DNA from: Trichobilharzia szidati
Lineage: Eukaryota; Platyhelminthes; Trematoda; Strigeidida; Schistosomatidae
Assembly: GCA_944472155.2 (NCBI GenBank)
Contig: OX235275.1
Coordinates: 29,502,865 to 29,566,864, forward strand
Direction of reading: 5' to 3'
Length of the DNA stretch: 64,000 bases
Shown here piece after piece: positions 33,625-44,348 of the stretch. The position numbers and the translations under genes are program-made. The number at the start of each line of letters is the position of its first letter. The first letter of the stretch is position 1. Below the pieces are notes generated by a model. That model saw only the letters and a list, made by a program, of their open reading frames with translations. It had not been told where the DNA came from and did not search any database.

Positions 33625-34800
33625 ATATAATAATAATAATAATTTACTTTATTCCAGAAACAGTACTAGTGGTACAGTGTGGAATTTTCAGCACATATCT
33701 ACAATATTTGCATCTAATTTTATCAGCATTTAAAATAAGTATTAAACAAACAAAAAAATAAATCTGAAGACACCAACAGAAAAAAAAACAGGATAAATAC
33801 AAAATAATTATAAGTGCGAAAAAGTACAAAAGTCTACCAAAGTCTAATGCAGTGTTTGTGGTGGTAGTGTGAGTAATCCTGAATAATACAAAATTTTTTT
33901 AAGGTGGTGACTATGGCATTCACAACCAATGATTGTCAGTTTAATATTGCCGAAAAGTATAGAAAAATAAGAAAAAACAGCCACAAAACTAATATTACAT
34001 GATGGTTAATGACAGGACAATTTTGTAATACTCATAGTGCTAATAGAGTCGGTACCAGTGGATACACAATAGAAGGAATATAGTAAAGTACAAAAAAGGA
34101 AGCCAATGTTAATATTTTAGGTAGCTAAGTATGTTTGAGAAGGAGTTCACTAAAGAATACAAAATAAGAGAGAAATAAAAGAGCCTAAAATTATGTTGTT
34201 AATAACAGAGCAATTCATAAGTTTCACGCTTAACATTGTCTCTGTCGCTTAGAACACGGGCCAAGTATGGTATCGTTGAGTTCCTGTACTTGGTTGTACG
34301 AGCATAGATTATTTGATACTGATTTCTGGTTTTACTTGATGAGATACAAGGCGAGAGTTGGGAATAGAGGGGGTGTTGGGGGTCTGAGAGTATGGTTTTT
34401 GACCATTTTTCGCATGTATTCAGATACCTATCAACTAAAGTAGTGACGAGCTGACTGAGTTTTACACCACTAGTCCTACTGACTACATTCCACATCCTTC
34501 TCAGGATGGCATAGTCCTTTTTCAGTTGACCAGGAAAGACTAACGGGGAACAGTAAAGTAGAATAGGTAAGATACAAGAGTTGACAAATTGTGAAGGTAG
34601 AGGTTGGGTGATTCCAGATTGTCTAAGTTTCTTAATGTTGTAGTAGGTTAGACAGAACACTTTCTTAGAAATCATTAGGATATGAGATGTCCAAGTAAGG
34701 TCGGAAGACAGAACTAGACCGAGGTATTTAGCATTAGACTTAGTTTCAATTTTAGTCCCCTCAATTCAAACTGTGGGACTCATTGACTGGAAGGTGGAGT
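33625..34800 (-). pseudogene. CR1/Jockey-type LINE (family C) C-terminal fragment
   Basis: The minus frame 34675-34199 gives KKLRQSGITQPLPSQFVNSC, YCSPLVFPGQLKKDYAILRR and ARTTKYRNSTIPYLARVL, closely matching the family C copy at 44680-45297. Upstream sequence to about 34800 continues the match (SSDLTWTSHIL). The 3' end (33625-33690) has the (AAT)n tail and TTTACTTTATTCCA also present at 44352-44380. It is 5'-truncated after the RT palm. Confidence 0.82.
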
Positions 34801-34889
34801 GCTCAAGGCCAATGAGCTAAATCTCCTCCATACAACTAGGTAAGAAATGTGTTCAAGGAGAATCTCTTTCGATTGCTAGCTTTCTGTCA

Positions 34890-35150
34890 CGAACCAGCAT
34901 CAGTTATAAAGATAATTAAAAACCACCAGGGAGAGGATTGGACAGCTGTTTTGTCCCAGTTTAGGATTCGTTGGCAGTACGCATCTACGGAGGGGCTGGA
35001 GGGGTCGAACCCAAAACCTTCAACCTGAGCAGACTCCTCTGGGCATTGGATTGGGTTCCAGTGGCTGTGAATGGTCTACTAGTTCGCCTTGTGAACGGAA
35101 GAATCTGGGTGAGTATCGCCCAGGTTAGTCTCAAACTATGGGGGGGGGGG
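34890..35150. repeat. Degenerate hammerhead-type unit, minus then plus fragment
   Basis: 34890-35018 is a minus-strand piece (ACAGCTGTTTTGTCCCAGTT, GGTCGAACCCA). 35044-35150 is a plus piece (GGTTCCAGTGG, GTTCGCCTTGT). Both are diverged from the copies at 48233-48790. Their order repeats the inverted pairing seen elsewhere. Confidence 0.6.
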
Positions 35151-35344
35151 AAGAAACAGCTATCCAGTACTGTCTGTTGGTTTTCAATGTTTCTCATTAA
35201 TTGATATCAATCCGTGATCAAACTTGAAACTAATTAATAATTAAATCTTTTAGTCAATTGAGTTATAAGTTTTATCTCATATGATGTATTCTTCTCGACT
35301 GTCTGCTTTCTATTCTGTTATTATTATTATATTCACTTTAATAG

Positions 35345-35503
35345 TACACCTACAGTTTCATCATCTAATGATACCTTTACAAATTCTTCATCACTTCTGT
35401 CTTCCCGTGTTTCTATACCGGATTTATATGGAAAACTTGGCCTAAATCAGAATTGTCAACAGTCTACATCTCATGGTGGGACAAATTTAAGGCTCTACTA
35501 CTG
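35345..35503 (+). CDS. RBM18: RBM18-like protein, coding exon 3
   Basis: Acceptor TTTAATAG|T and donor CTG|GTGAGTG. 159 bp, open in the frame left by exon 2. It encodes a Ser/Thr-rich linker (TPTVSSSNDTFTNSSSLLSS) and SIPDLYGKLGLNQN. It leaves two bases of a codon, whereas exon 4 needs one, so another exon must lie between them or one boundary is wrong. Low complexity makes this the least certain exon. Confidence 0.6.
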
Positions 35504-35694
35504 GTGAGTGTTTTTCATCTGCTTCTGTTTCGACCAGTTATTAATTTAACTAACTATCGTGCTTGGTTCATTCAATCATTTTTGTTAATATTATTTCTCA
35601 TGTGGAAATATTTATTCAATGGAATTCAAGTTAGGGAACCAGTGTAAACTAGGGAGTGGTTAGAAGCTAATGTACGTGTGAAACTTGGGCACTG

Positions 35695-36120
35695 TTCTAT
35701 TATTATTATTATTCCTTTAGGTTCCGGTTGGAACATAGGGCTTCAACAACACATCTTCATTCTGTTCGATTTTCTGCTATCCTCTTCAGCTGGTTCCACG
35801 ATTGCCCATAATCTCTCATCTCCTCCTCCCCACACGATCTCCTCCATGTTATCCTGGGACGACCAACTTGTGGCTTTCCATTGGGAATATAATCGAACGA
35901 TGGATGGCCTGCGTTGCACGCGATGTCATTCGACGGCCTCCTCAGTCTATGCCAAATCCATCTCCATTCTCTTCTACTTATATGTTGTGCAGTCGGCCCT
36001 TGTTTGGTTTGTTCCCAGAGGTTTTTGCTGCTAATTATTTTTTTTGACTAGTCGGCCATTTTATCTTCAGTATGATGGAGCCAACAAAATCAGCTGGTGA
36101 TAAAAGTGTGTAACTTACAG
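35695..36120 (-). pseudogene. RTE-like LINE (family A) 3' fragment
   Basis: Starts with the (AAT)n tail at 35697-35716 and TTTAGGTTCC, then runs on the minus strand through the family-A C-terminal end (GAACATAGGGCTTCAACA, TGGAAAGCCACAAGTTGGTC). No open frame remains. Confidence 0.68.
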
Positions 36121-36499
36121 CAAACTAGGTTTCTGTCTTTTTGCTGTTGATGATTGTTTTGAACACCTTCAGATTGTCAACAATACGACCAGTGTCCAAT
36201 AGATGGAGTTTAATCATCATACTGTTTAATGTCCATGATGCCTTTAGTTAGTCTCAGGTTGCTTGTTATATGTTCAGAAATGTGGACAATTACCCTACAC
36301 GTACATGTGAATTAATATAGACACGGTTGGAGGTAACATGAAGTGAGAGTGTGTCCACTGTTGATTGTCGTAAACAACAAACTGGTCGTTTAACATGCAC
36401 ATACAAGTTTGGCGGCTTGATATGTTCTTTACACAGAGTAGCGTTCAGTCTTCAGCTTATTCTACTGGGAGTATTATCAGCTTTAAAAGCAAGCTGTAG

Positions 36500-36700
36500 A
36501 AAAATGGACTTTTACTCTACTTGTCAATAATATGTTTCCTATGTTTATCCATGAACTTCTGTGGATGGATGGGGTTGGGTGGTAACCATTATCCCTCAGA
36601 CAGTTTTCCACAATGGATAACTCTTCATTGACTTTTTCTTCTGAATAAAGCTCTCTCGTACACAATCAAACAGTGTTCTCAGAGATCCTTTCCTTGTAGG
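36500..36700 (-). pseudogene. Penelope-like element fragment (RT thumb/linker)
   Basis: Minus-strand LYSEEKVNEELSIVENCL and RDNGYHP matches the PLE linker CSPESIEEEIALLRKTLLEN at 52444-52350. About 40 residues are recognisable. Confidence 0.5.
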
Positions 36701-38034
36701 ATTGTAAGTTCAGATAAACCATCCTTCAGATCTCTTTTCTCTATGGATGTACCTTATTATTTTACACCGTCCAAGGTGTTTTGGGATGAGGACTATTTAA
36801 GATGCATCATTTGCAACAATCACAAATGACCAACGCGACATTGGCATATAATAAAAGTGTCTATCTAACCGATTGCAGACTTCGCTTTTTGTTTATTCCA
36901 GATTCCCCATGAAAAAAGACTATCGGTCGGAAACAGTAGCATGGAAAAACACAAACAAGAAAGACATATATATATATAAGTTGTTCTAGAATAGGCGTGG
37001 TGAAATTGTGTAATAATTAAAGAATTTATATATAATGACTTCTAGTGTTAAGACAACAAAAGAAAAGATAACAATTAAGGCTCCGATTTGACCTAAAGCG
37101 ACTTGTAGGGTAGTGTGGGGTGAGGAAGCAGACAACATAAGGGGAAGAAATTAACAGAAAAATGCTTTCTTAAAACAAATCTACTTAGTTAGTGGGTTAA
37201 CTTGTTCAGGTGTATACGATATAATGTGAATAAATGAAACAGCCAATTCATTCGGTTAAGTGAATAAACTTGTTGTTGTTGCATTGTGTTTTGAATAATA
37301 ATAATAATAACAATAAACTCAGAAAACGATATTTAGAAATGTTCACATTTATTATCAATGTCAATTGTGAATTAGGCTAAGTGAATACAATTCAAATGTG
37401 CCTAACTTAAAAAAACCGCCTATTGTTATGGCTTTCACATGTTCGATAGATTTTTCTGGGTGAGGTTGTGTAACGTTAGAAGACAAAAGACTTTGTATAG
37501 GAGTGTTTATTCACAATTTGTTACCTTTATGTAGCCAAATTATGTGCAACTAATTTTCAACGCATCATTTCCACAGATATTCCGTGTTGTCCTACTTCTG
37601 CCTTCCCTTCATATTGTGTTTCTTTGTATTCCTTTCACGTCGTCTCCCATGTATCTCCAAAACTCTGTATCATTTGCTTTACCCTGACATCAAATCTATC
37701 TCCCTGCTATTTGATGTTTTTTATGCCGATAAACATTTGTTATATGTATATACTGCTTATCAATCTTTTCAGTGGCATACACCACCACAGTTGGAGTAGT
37801 TCCCAGATATTACTTCACGGTCAACACTGTCTTAGGCCTTCATAAAAGTTTATGAAATTGACTGTCATTATGTGCTTTGTTCGTTGATGATGATGTTGTT
37901 GAGGCGTTGCTTTGCCATTTGACAAGCACATAATTTGCCTATCCTGAATTCTGCATTTAGTGCATCTTTTATTCTCTCCAGAAATTATGTGACTTAGTAT
38001 TTTGCTTGGCATGGACAAGTATTTGACAATGGCA
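36701..38034. other. Intronic sequence without recognised features
   Basis: AT-rich, with an (ATA)n/(TAA)n run at about 37291-37308. An undetected RBM18 exon could lie here but I found none that satisfies frame and splice sites. Confidence 0.4.
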
Positions 38035-39110
38035 GCAAGTGTCAGGTGATCCACAATGGGAAAACTCAGTGAAGCCTGCCTTCAAAGTGAAGACAGGAGT
38101 AGGACAGGCTGGCTGGCTGGCTGGCTACCTATTTTCACTGATGATATCCTTAATTGTGTTGGACTGGATTATGTGGAAAACTGTGCTTGGGAGTGAGAAG
38201 ACAGGAATACGTTGGACTACCGATAAGAAGACTCCAGAAGATCTGTACTTCACTGGTGGTTTATGTTTAATATCATACAAACTCGAAGGTTTACATTCGA
38301 AAATCAACAAACTGTTTGAAGAGGCTGGCTGGCTGGGAGCGAAGAGAGGACTGCAGGTGAATATAAAGAAAATATCAGTGATGAAGATACTGACCGACCA
38401 ACAACAGCAACAACTACAACCGGCACCAGTCATCATGAACGAGGGAGATTTGACAGCAGTTACTGTCTTCACTTATCTAGGTAGCCAGCCAGCATAATTT
38501 CAACCACAGGTGGATCAACCCCGGCACGGATCAAGATGTCAACACCAAAGAGAATCAAAAAGGTGAGGTACACCTTCATCAACCTGAAATCAGTTTGTAA
38601 ATCTTGTGCTCTCACTCAGCATGAAGACCAAGATTTGGATTTTCAAGAAAAGTGTGAAGTCAGTCATCGGTTTTATATGGGTCGTAAATTTGGCAGGCGT
38701 GTTGTGAGAAGGATTTCCAACAGGTTGGAGACTTTTATCAACAGCTGCCTTCTCTGGCTCCTTACCGAAGATCAAGTGACTGACTGGTTGGGAAGAAATA
38801 CCAACAAGAAACTCTGGGAATAAACCAACCAAGTGCCGACTGCTCAACATATACGTAGGAGAGAATGAAGATAGATTCGTTATAGGATGAGGAGACCGTT
38901 AGTTGACACTTCGCACCAAGCACTCGAGTAGAAGTAATGAGTGGGTCATGCGAGGATTACATGGAAGGGATCGTGTGAGTTGGAGGAGATGAAAGGTTAT
39001 GCGCAATAGTTGGGCCATCTAAAGAGAGGACTGTAGAGAATACTCGAAAGTGGAAACACGCTGTTGAAAGCTTCATGTTGCATTCGAAACAAAAGGGAAC
39101 CATAATAATG
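38035..39110 (+). pseudogene. RTE-like LINE (family A), RT palm to 3' end
   Basis: Plus frame 38039-38497 carries PAFKVKTGVGQAGW, IVLDWIMWKT, TGIRWTTDKKT, then YFTGGLCLIS where the catalytic FADD block should be, GLQVNIKK and FTYLGS. The following frames give the RIFN/NKLETFINSCL region and the family 3' end near 39060-39110 (AAACAAAAGGGAACC). The lost aspartates and frame breaks make it dead. Lies in the last large RBM18 intron. Confidence 0.78.
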
Positions 39111-39764
39111 GTATACCTTTCATGGTTTCTTTGTTCAATGTAGTCTGTATTATTATTCCACAATTATTTCAATTTTATTAAATCTAAAGACTTCGATTTA
39201 TTTTAGCGCATCATCTCCTAGGGAATAGACACCTTTAATGATGCCTTAAGGTTGACTGTGATGGTGGTTTACAGAGGAATGCAGGACATGTTCTTGCTTC
39301 TGTTTAGAAATCGTCAGCTGGATGTGCACCTGCATCACCCCTCCTCCTCCTCAGTGAGTGACCGTATTCCCACTGAGAATTGGAGCTAACACTTAGCGTT
39401 GAAATGACAAAACCGCTGGCTCTTCTTCAACGAGTAATCATCAGCTGTTATTTGTTGTAATAATTATTTTTGAATTTCTCATTAACTGATCATATTGAAT
39501 TGAAATGCGTCTTCTGTGTTGAGATGTCGGCTACTAGTATGGATGTCTAGGTTCAATTCATAACACTTTCATGGTGTTTATTTGAAATGTTTGTAGGATA
39601 ATAAAGAGGTTCTTGTCTGAGCTTACAATCTGAAGGCATCATCAAAGTAGACCAATACAGTGCTTAAAAATATATCCAAAAGATGAACTGTAAGAATGAG
39701 AATAATCTGTTAGTCGATAGATTTTATTTCTATAGTTTGGTTTGTAAGGATTAGTTATGTTATA

Positions 39765-40125
39765 CGAGTCGATCACGGACTGATATCAGTTAGAGAACCA
39801 TTGAAAACCAGGGAGTACTGGACAGCTGCTGTTTCATCCTAGTTTGGGAGTCATCGGAAGTACGCACCCACTGGGATTCGAACCCAGGACCTTCCGGTTA
39901 CAAGGCAAGCTCGTATACCATTCAGCCACTGGGACCCGATTCAATGGCTCATGAATTCTAACTTCTACGAATTCGTGATTTAGCGCGACCCCAACCATTG
40001 TCGTTGGTGGGGCATCCATCCACACACGTGACATCTAATTGGACCTCACTGGTCACGACTTCTCACTAGAACTCCAGGAAACTCCATCCTGTAGCAAGTC
40101 ACTAGCGAGCATCAGATTAATTACA
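39765..40125 (-). repeat. Hammerhead-type tRNA-headed repeat, minus copy
   Basis: Minus strand: tail, tRNA-like head with GGTCCCAGTGGCTGAATGG and box B GGTTCGAATCCC (39895-39880), then a core CGATGA-CTCC-loop-GGATGAAAC (39855-39830). Unlike the other copies it lacks the three extra bases after the CTGATGA-like block. Confidence 0.75.
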
Positions 40126-40370
40126 AATCAAACTTTACAGAGTGAAGCATTCATATTAGAGATTAAACAGGGACGAAGACAAGTAATAGTATCGATTAAG
40201 TCGACACTATGATATGCAAATATCAGGACATCAATGATATATATATATATGCAGTCTAGGAATAGAATGGATAATAATTACAAAGTTATTCAAAATACCC
40301 AGATAATTATCAATATTGTAAGTTGGCTCGTTCAAGAGGAATTTTTTCAAACAATTATTCCATTACAGGA
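40126..40370. repeat. Dispersed repeat family D, uninterrupted copy
   Basis: TTAGAGATTAAACAGGGACG, AAGTCGACACTATGATATGC, AAATATCAGGACATCAATGA and GTCTAGGAATAGAATGGATA match the sequence around the miniature LTR element at 57090-58100. Contains an (AT)n run at 40237-40250. Confidence 0.7.
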
Positions 40371-40757
40371 TTTTCATCATGAGCTGACATTAGTTAGAGA
40401 ATCATTGGAAAACCTGGGAGTACTGGACAGCTGTTTCCTACGTCCTAGTTTCGGACTCTTCATCAGTACGCACCCACCGGGATTCGAACCCAGGACCTTC
40501 TGGTTACAAGGCTAGCGAGCTCGTAGACCATTAAGCCACTGGGACCCGATCCAATGGCCCATGAATTCTAACTTCTGCCAATTCACAAACCAACACCTGA
40601 ATATCAATGAAATGCTCACTAGCGACTTGCCCTATTCAGATAGGTAGGTAGTTACCTGGGGTTCTAGTGAGAAGTCGTGACCAGTAGGGTGCAGCAGGTC
40701 ATGTGTGAGAACAAATACTCGCCGAAGACATTGGCTAGGGGTCGCGCTATGTCGAGG
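40371..40757. repeat. Hammerhead-type repeat: minus unit joined to plus tail
   Basis: 40371-40610 is a minus unit with core ATGAAGAGTCCGAAACTAGG-type sequence and box B. From about 40614 the plus-strand tail begins (CTCACTAGCGAC, TACCTGGGGTTCTAGTG, GTGACCAGTAGGGTGCAGCA). The junction is inverted, as at 44006 and 48413. Confidence 0.78.
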
Positions 40758-41215
40758 AAGGCGATGGCTAGGCATGCGTAACACATGTCGTAGATATCTC
40801 AATCAATGCAGGTGCTTCACAACCTGATCGATTGATTTCCCCTGCTTACCTAGCACTGTACGCCTAACCTGAATATTGCTCACCCTATTATACCTACTAC
40901 GTAACACGGGAGATAGAACGCAGACACCTGCTGTCAAAGACAGCTAGTCTTTTCATGTCTACCACTTTTGATGGCCATGTCTCACAGACATAAAGGAGGA
41001 GAGAGTGATCTGGTTAGCAGTACACACGTCCTTTGGTCGACAGTCGGATATCACGTCTGTTTGAGAGATGGCGTAAGTGGCATATGCTTCAGCTGGAACA
41101 CTATCACTTACTCATTGGGTTATGCAGATACATCCAGATGACGAGCTCCACAAACAGGGCGAAATGCTCATGCCGGGTTCCACTGTTAGTCATTATCCAC
41201 CGGATTAAATGAAGT
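40758..41215 (-). pseudogene. RTE-like LINE (family B), C-terminal RT fragment
   Basis: Minus strand from 41130 to 40758 parallels the plus-strand copy at 30400-30720: the CTCTCTCCTCCTTTATGTCT block, ATAATAGGGTGAGCAATATT, the GGTTGTGAAGCACCTGCATT block and CGCATGCCTAGCCATCGCC. Stops and frameshifts throughout. Confidence 0.72.
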
Positions 41216-41407
41216 TAGTTCGCAAACGTCGTTGATACGGCCGACATGTTAACAGAGGCCGAACATTTCGTTGCAATGAATCAACGGTAAAATCAAAATT
41301 ATATGAAGAAGAAGAAATAGTTTTCAACTCTTTTGTGCTTCTCCCCAAATATTTTTTTCTTCCATTTTCTCCAAAAACAATTTGTTTTTGTTTTTTTCCC
41401 TTGTCAG

Positions 41408-41844
41408 TTATAAACAATACTCATCGATCAAAGCATCAAGAAGTAGAAACTAAAGCAGCTATACATCGACTAGAGATGGCTTTAAAAATACTTGAAAAGA
41501 CACCAGTCGGTGGAGCAGACTCTTTGAAACCAATTACTGATGGTCATAATCCTTATTCTGGCACATTAATATTAAAATCAAATCAGAAAAATCGCAACGC
41601 TCGTTCTCCATCAACATCGGCGGTGACGATGGCAGCAGCAGTTGGATCATTATTTGGCCGAAATCAAACGAAGTCGCACAACAATAGTGGATTGTTGTTG
41701 AAGCATAACAGCAGACCATTATTGAATTCAGAGAAACTTTCCAAATCTTCTACTAAAACACTTCATCAGCATTGTTCTAGGCCAAACAGTCAAGTGATAA
41801 AAAGGCACAGCCAGAAACGAGATCTTATTTCACGTCATTTCTAA
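41408..41844 (+). CDS. RBM18: RBM18-like protein, last coding exon
   Basis: Acceptor TTGTCAG|TT preceded by a strong polypyrimidine run; stop TAA at 41842. It begins in a phase needing one base from the previous exon. The first part, HQEVETKAAIHRLEMALKIL, corresponds to the conserved C-terminal helix of RBM18 (in animals, around AKIKAIEAKLKMM). A Ser/Lys/Asn-rich tail of about 110 residues follows (SGLLLKHNSRPLLNSEKL) with basic runs, longer than in vertebrate RBM18. Nuclear or RNA-associated function is inferred from the family only. Confidence 0.72.
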
Positions 41845-42520
41845 AAATGTTGTTTTTTTGTTGTTTTTTGCTCATTCTTTTCTCCAGGTGTTGTTTTTTT
41901 CTTCTCTGTTATCCTGTATAGTTTAATTTCTTTTTTTCGCTTAAACTAAGTTGGTTAAATAACCTGTTGATAGATATGCATGTTTATTCTATTTTGCCAT
42001 CTAGAGGTAGTTATCTATCAAACAAACAAGCTATTGTGTAGTAGTCGTAGTAGTAATACTAGTACTACAGCTGAAAACCTTGAAAAGTTGATTTTTTCTC
42101 TCTTTGACAGTATTTTTCTGTCCACTTTGTTGATATAAACCCTAGAGTTGAAGTGTTTGTGATTTGACCCTACCCTACCCTACCCCACCTCCATGTCATT
42201 CTTCAACTCTGGCTTAAATAGCTGATGATAAGAAATTTATTGTTATTCTAGCCTACCTGAAGAGTGGTGTTGATTGATATGTAGACGTGTTGTTGTTGCC
42301 TAGTGTTGCAACACACACACTGCTTACACCTGTACAGCAACATTTACTAATCGACTTTTCTTTGATGAATTGTTTGTTTATTCGTTCGAGTATATTATTT
42401 TTCCTTAATTATTGTTATTATTACTATTATTATTAGTGCTTCTTATTCTCTAATAATATTATTAGTAAACAATTATTGCTTATCAAGTTTTGGTTTGCAG
42501 GGATTTGATCGCCAGCCGAC
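41845..42520 (+). other. Probable 3' untranslated region and flank of RBM18
   Basis: T-rich sequence after the stop. A CCCTA run at 42171-42190 and (ATT)n at 42411-42436 are simple repeats. I see no convincing AATAAA at a useful distance. Confidence 0.4.
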
Positions 42521-42524
42521 TGAT

Positions 42525-42600
42525 ATTAGTTAGAGAACCATTGGAAAATCACCAGGAAGTGCTGGACAGCTGATTCAATAGCTGCTATATGGCTATACCA
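42525..42600 (-). repeat. Hammerhead-type repeat fragment
   Basis: ACTGATATTAGTTAGAGAAC and CTGGACAGCTG match the tail-to-core edge of the minus units. Confidence 0.6.
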
Positions 42601-43730
42601 TGTGTCAGGTGAACCACAACGGGAAAACTCAGTGAAGACAGGAGAAGGACAGGCTGGCTGGCTGTCTACCTATTTTCACTGATGATATTCTTAATTGTGA
42701 TGGAGTAGATTATGTGGAAGACTGTGCTTGGGAGCGAGAATACTTTGGACTACCGATAAGAAGACTCCAGACGATCTGGACTTCACCGATGATTTCTGTT
42801 TAATGTCACACAAACTCGAAGGTTTACAGTCGAAAATCAACAAACTGTTTGAAGAGGCTGGCTGGCTGGCTGGCAGCGAAGAAAGGACTGTAGGTGAACA
42901 TAGAGAAGGTGGAGGTGGTGAAGATACTCACCGACCTACAGTAACGTGCGTCGGTGGCACAGTGGTTAGGACTCTCGTCGACCGTGCACATGGTCCGGGG
43001 TTCAATCCCCTGCCGACGCACACCCGATATCTTTGGTCGGCCTGCAAAATTTGGGCTACCGATATCCATGCCGAAAATTCCATACTTGTACTGAAAATAC
43101 GGTGTGGCATCAAGCTGTAATAAAAATAATAAAAAATAAAAAACAACGACAAGCACAAATTGCACATTCGTTTTTACTACAGGTGTGGCACAAATTAAGA
43201 TTGTCAAAACCAGCCAGTCAGGATTGGAAGGGGAATGCAAACCTTAGTCACTCTGGAAATTCATATTTTCAACGCCAATCATAAGTCAGGGAGTTCTTCT
43301 ATATAGGTCAGAAACTTGGTCCCATTGTCACGAATGGCATTTCGAACAGACTACTGAGGACATTTATCCACAACTGCCTTCACTGGCTCTATACTGAAGA
43401 CCAGATGACCGACGAGAAAAAAAATCAGCGACGAGGAACTGTGTGAACGAACTAATCGAAGACCTAATGCTCAAAAAATGATGTCAAGGAAAACGAATAT
43501 TCATGGGATACACGCTGAGGAGACCCTTGGGTGACATCGCGCGCGCCAAGTCGATGGTCAAGTGCAACCCAAATGTGAAACAACAAGTTGGGTCTCCGTT
43601 TCAGGGTGACATAGATGAGATATAAACGTATGGGCAATCGTAAGGCCAGCTAAATTGGACTGCGGAGAATAGGGTGTCCTGTTGAAGCTTGATGTTCAAC
43701 TCTGAACCCAAGGGAACGATAATATTGATA
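42601..43730 (+). pseudogene. RTE-like LINE (family A), interrupted by a SINE
   Basis: Plus strand has the family-A path: LDFTDDFCLMSHKLEGLQSK (FTDD replaces FADD), INKLFEEAGWLAG, then a tRNA-headed SINE at 42945-43140, then the FTYLG-to-C-terminus region and the 3' end CTCTGAACCCAAGGGAACG near 43710. Multiple frame breaks, dead. Confidence 0.75.
42945..43140 (+). mobile_element. tRNA-headed SINE inserted in LINE A
   Basis: 73-nt tRNA-like head at 42948-43020: 7-bp acceptor-like stem GCGTCGG/CCGACGC, box A-like GTGGCACAGTGGTTAGG and T arm GGGGTTCAATCCCC. The middle folds as a long ACCGTGCACATGGT hairpin rather than an anticodon arm. The body differs from 61188-61335 and ends in an A-rich tail (AATAAAAATAATAAAAAAT) at about 43120-43140. 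Confidence 0.8.
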
Positions 43731-43734
43731 ATTA

Positions 43735-44335
43735 CTGGACAGCTGTTTCGCTCGGGTTTCATACTCATCTGATTGGCTGTTGCTCTGTACATTGTGAATT
43801 GGCAGAAGTTGGAATTCATGGGCGATTGGATTGAGTCACAGTGCCTGAATGATCTACAACATCCAAGTATTGGTTTGTATGGATTCGGTTGATTGGTTAT
43901 AGGATTTCATCATGAGCTGACATTGGTTAGAGAACCATTGGAAAACCTGGAAGTACTGGACAGCTGTTTCGTCCTAGTTTGGGACTCTTCAACAGTACGC
44001 ACCCAGGTAGGTAGTTACCTGGGGTTCCAGTGGGAAGTCGTGACCAGTAGGGTGCAGCAGGTCGGGTGTGAGGCCAAATACTCGCCGAAGACATTGGCTA
44101 GCGGTTGCGCTATATCTTGAATTGGCAGAAGTTAGAATTCATGGGCCATTGGATTGGGTCCCAGTGGCTTAATGGTCTACGAGCTCGCTAGCCTTGTAAC
44201 CAGAAGATCCTGGGTTCGAATCCCGGTGGATGCGTACTGATGAAGAGTCCCAAACTAAGACGAAACAGCTGTCCAGGCCTTCCAATGATTCTCTAACCAA
44301 TGTCAGCTCATGATGAAATCCTGTAACCGATCTAC
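43735..44335. repeat. Hammerhead-type repeats: fragment, minus piece, plus unit
   Basis: 43735-43860 is a scrambled fragment. 43898-44006 is a minus piece ending inside the core/box B linker. From 44007 the plus tail (GGGGTTCCAGTGGGAAGTCG) leads into a full plus head (44156-44234; box A TGGCTTAATGG, box B GGGTTCGAATCCC) and core CTGATGA at 44237-44243, stem II region and GAAAC at 44262-44266. Confidence 0.8.
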
Positions 44336-44348
44336 AACATCATTTGGT

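Noticed and set aside
37576..37850. Candidate missing RBM18 exon after TTTCCACAG
   Set aside because: Joining it to exon 3 creates a stop at once, and no suitable donor keeps the frame to exon 4.
42171..42190. CCCTA repeats resembling telomeric sequence
   Set aside because: The unit is CCCTA/CCCCA, not CCCTAA, and only four units long. Simple repeat.
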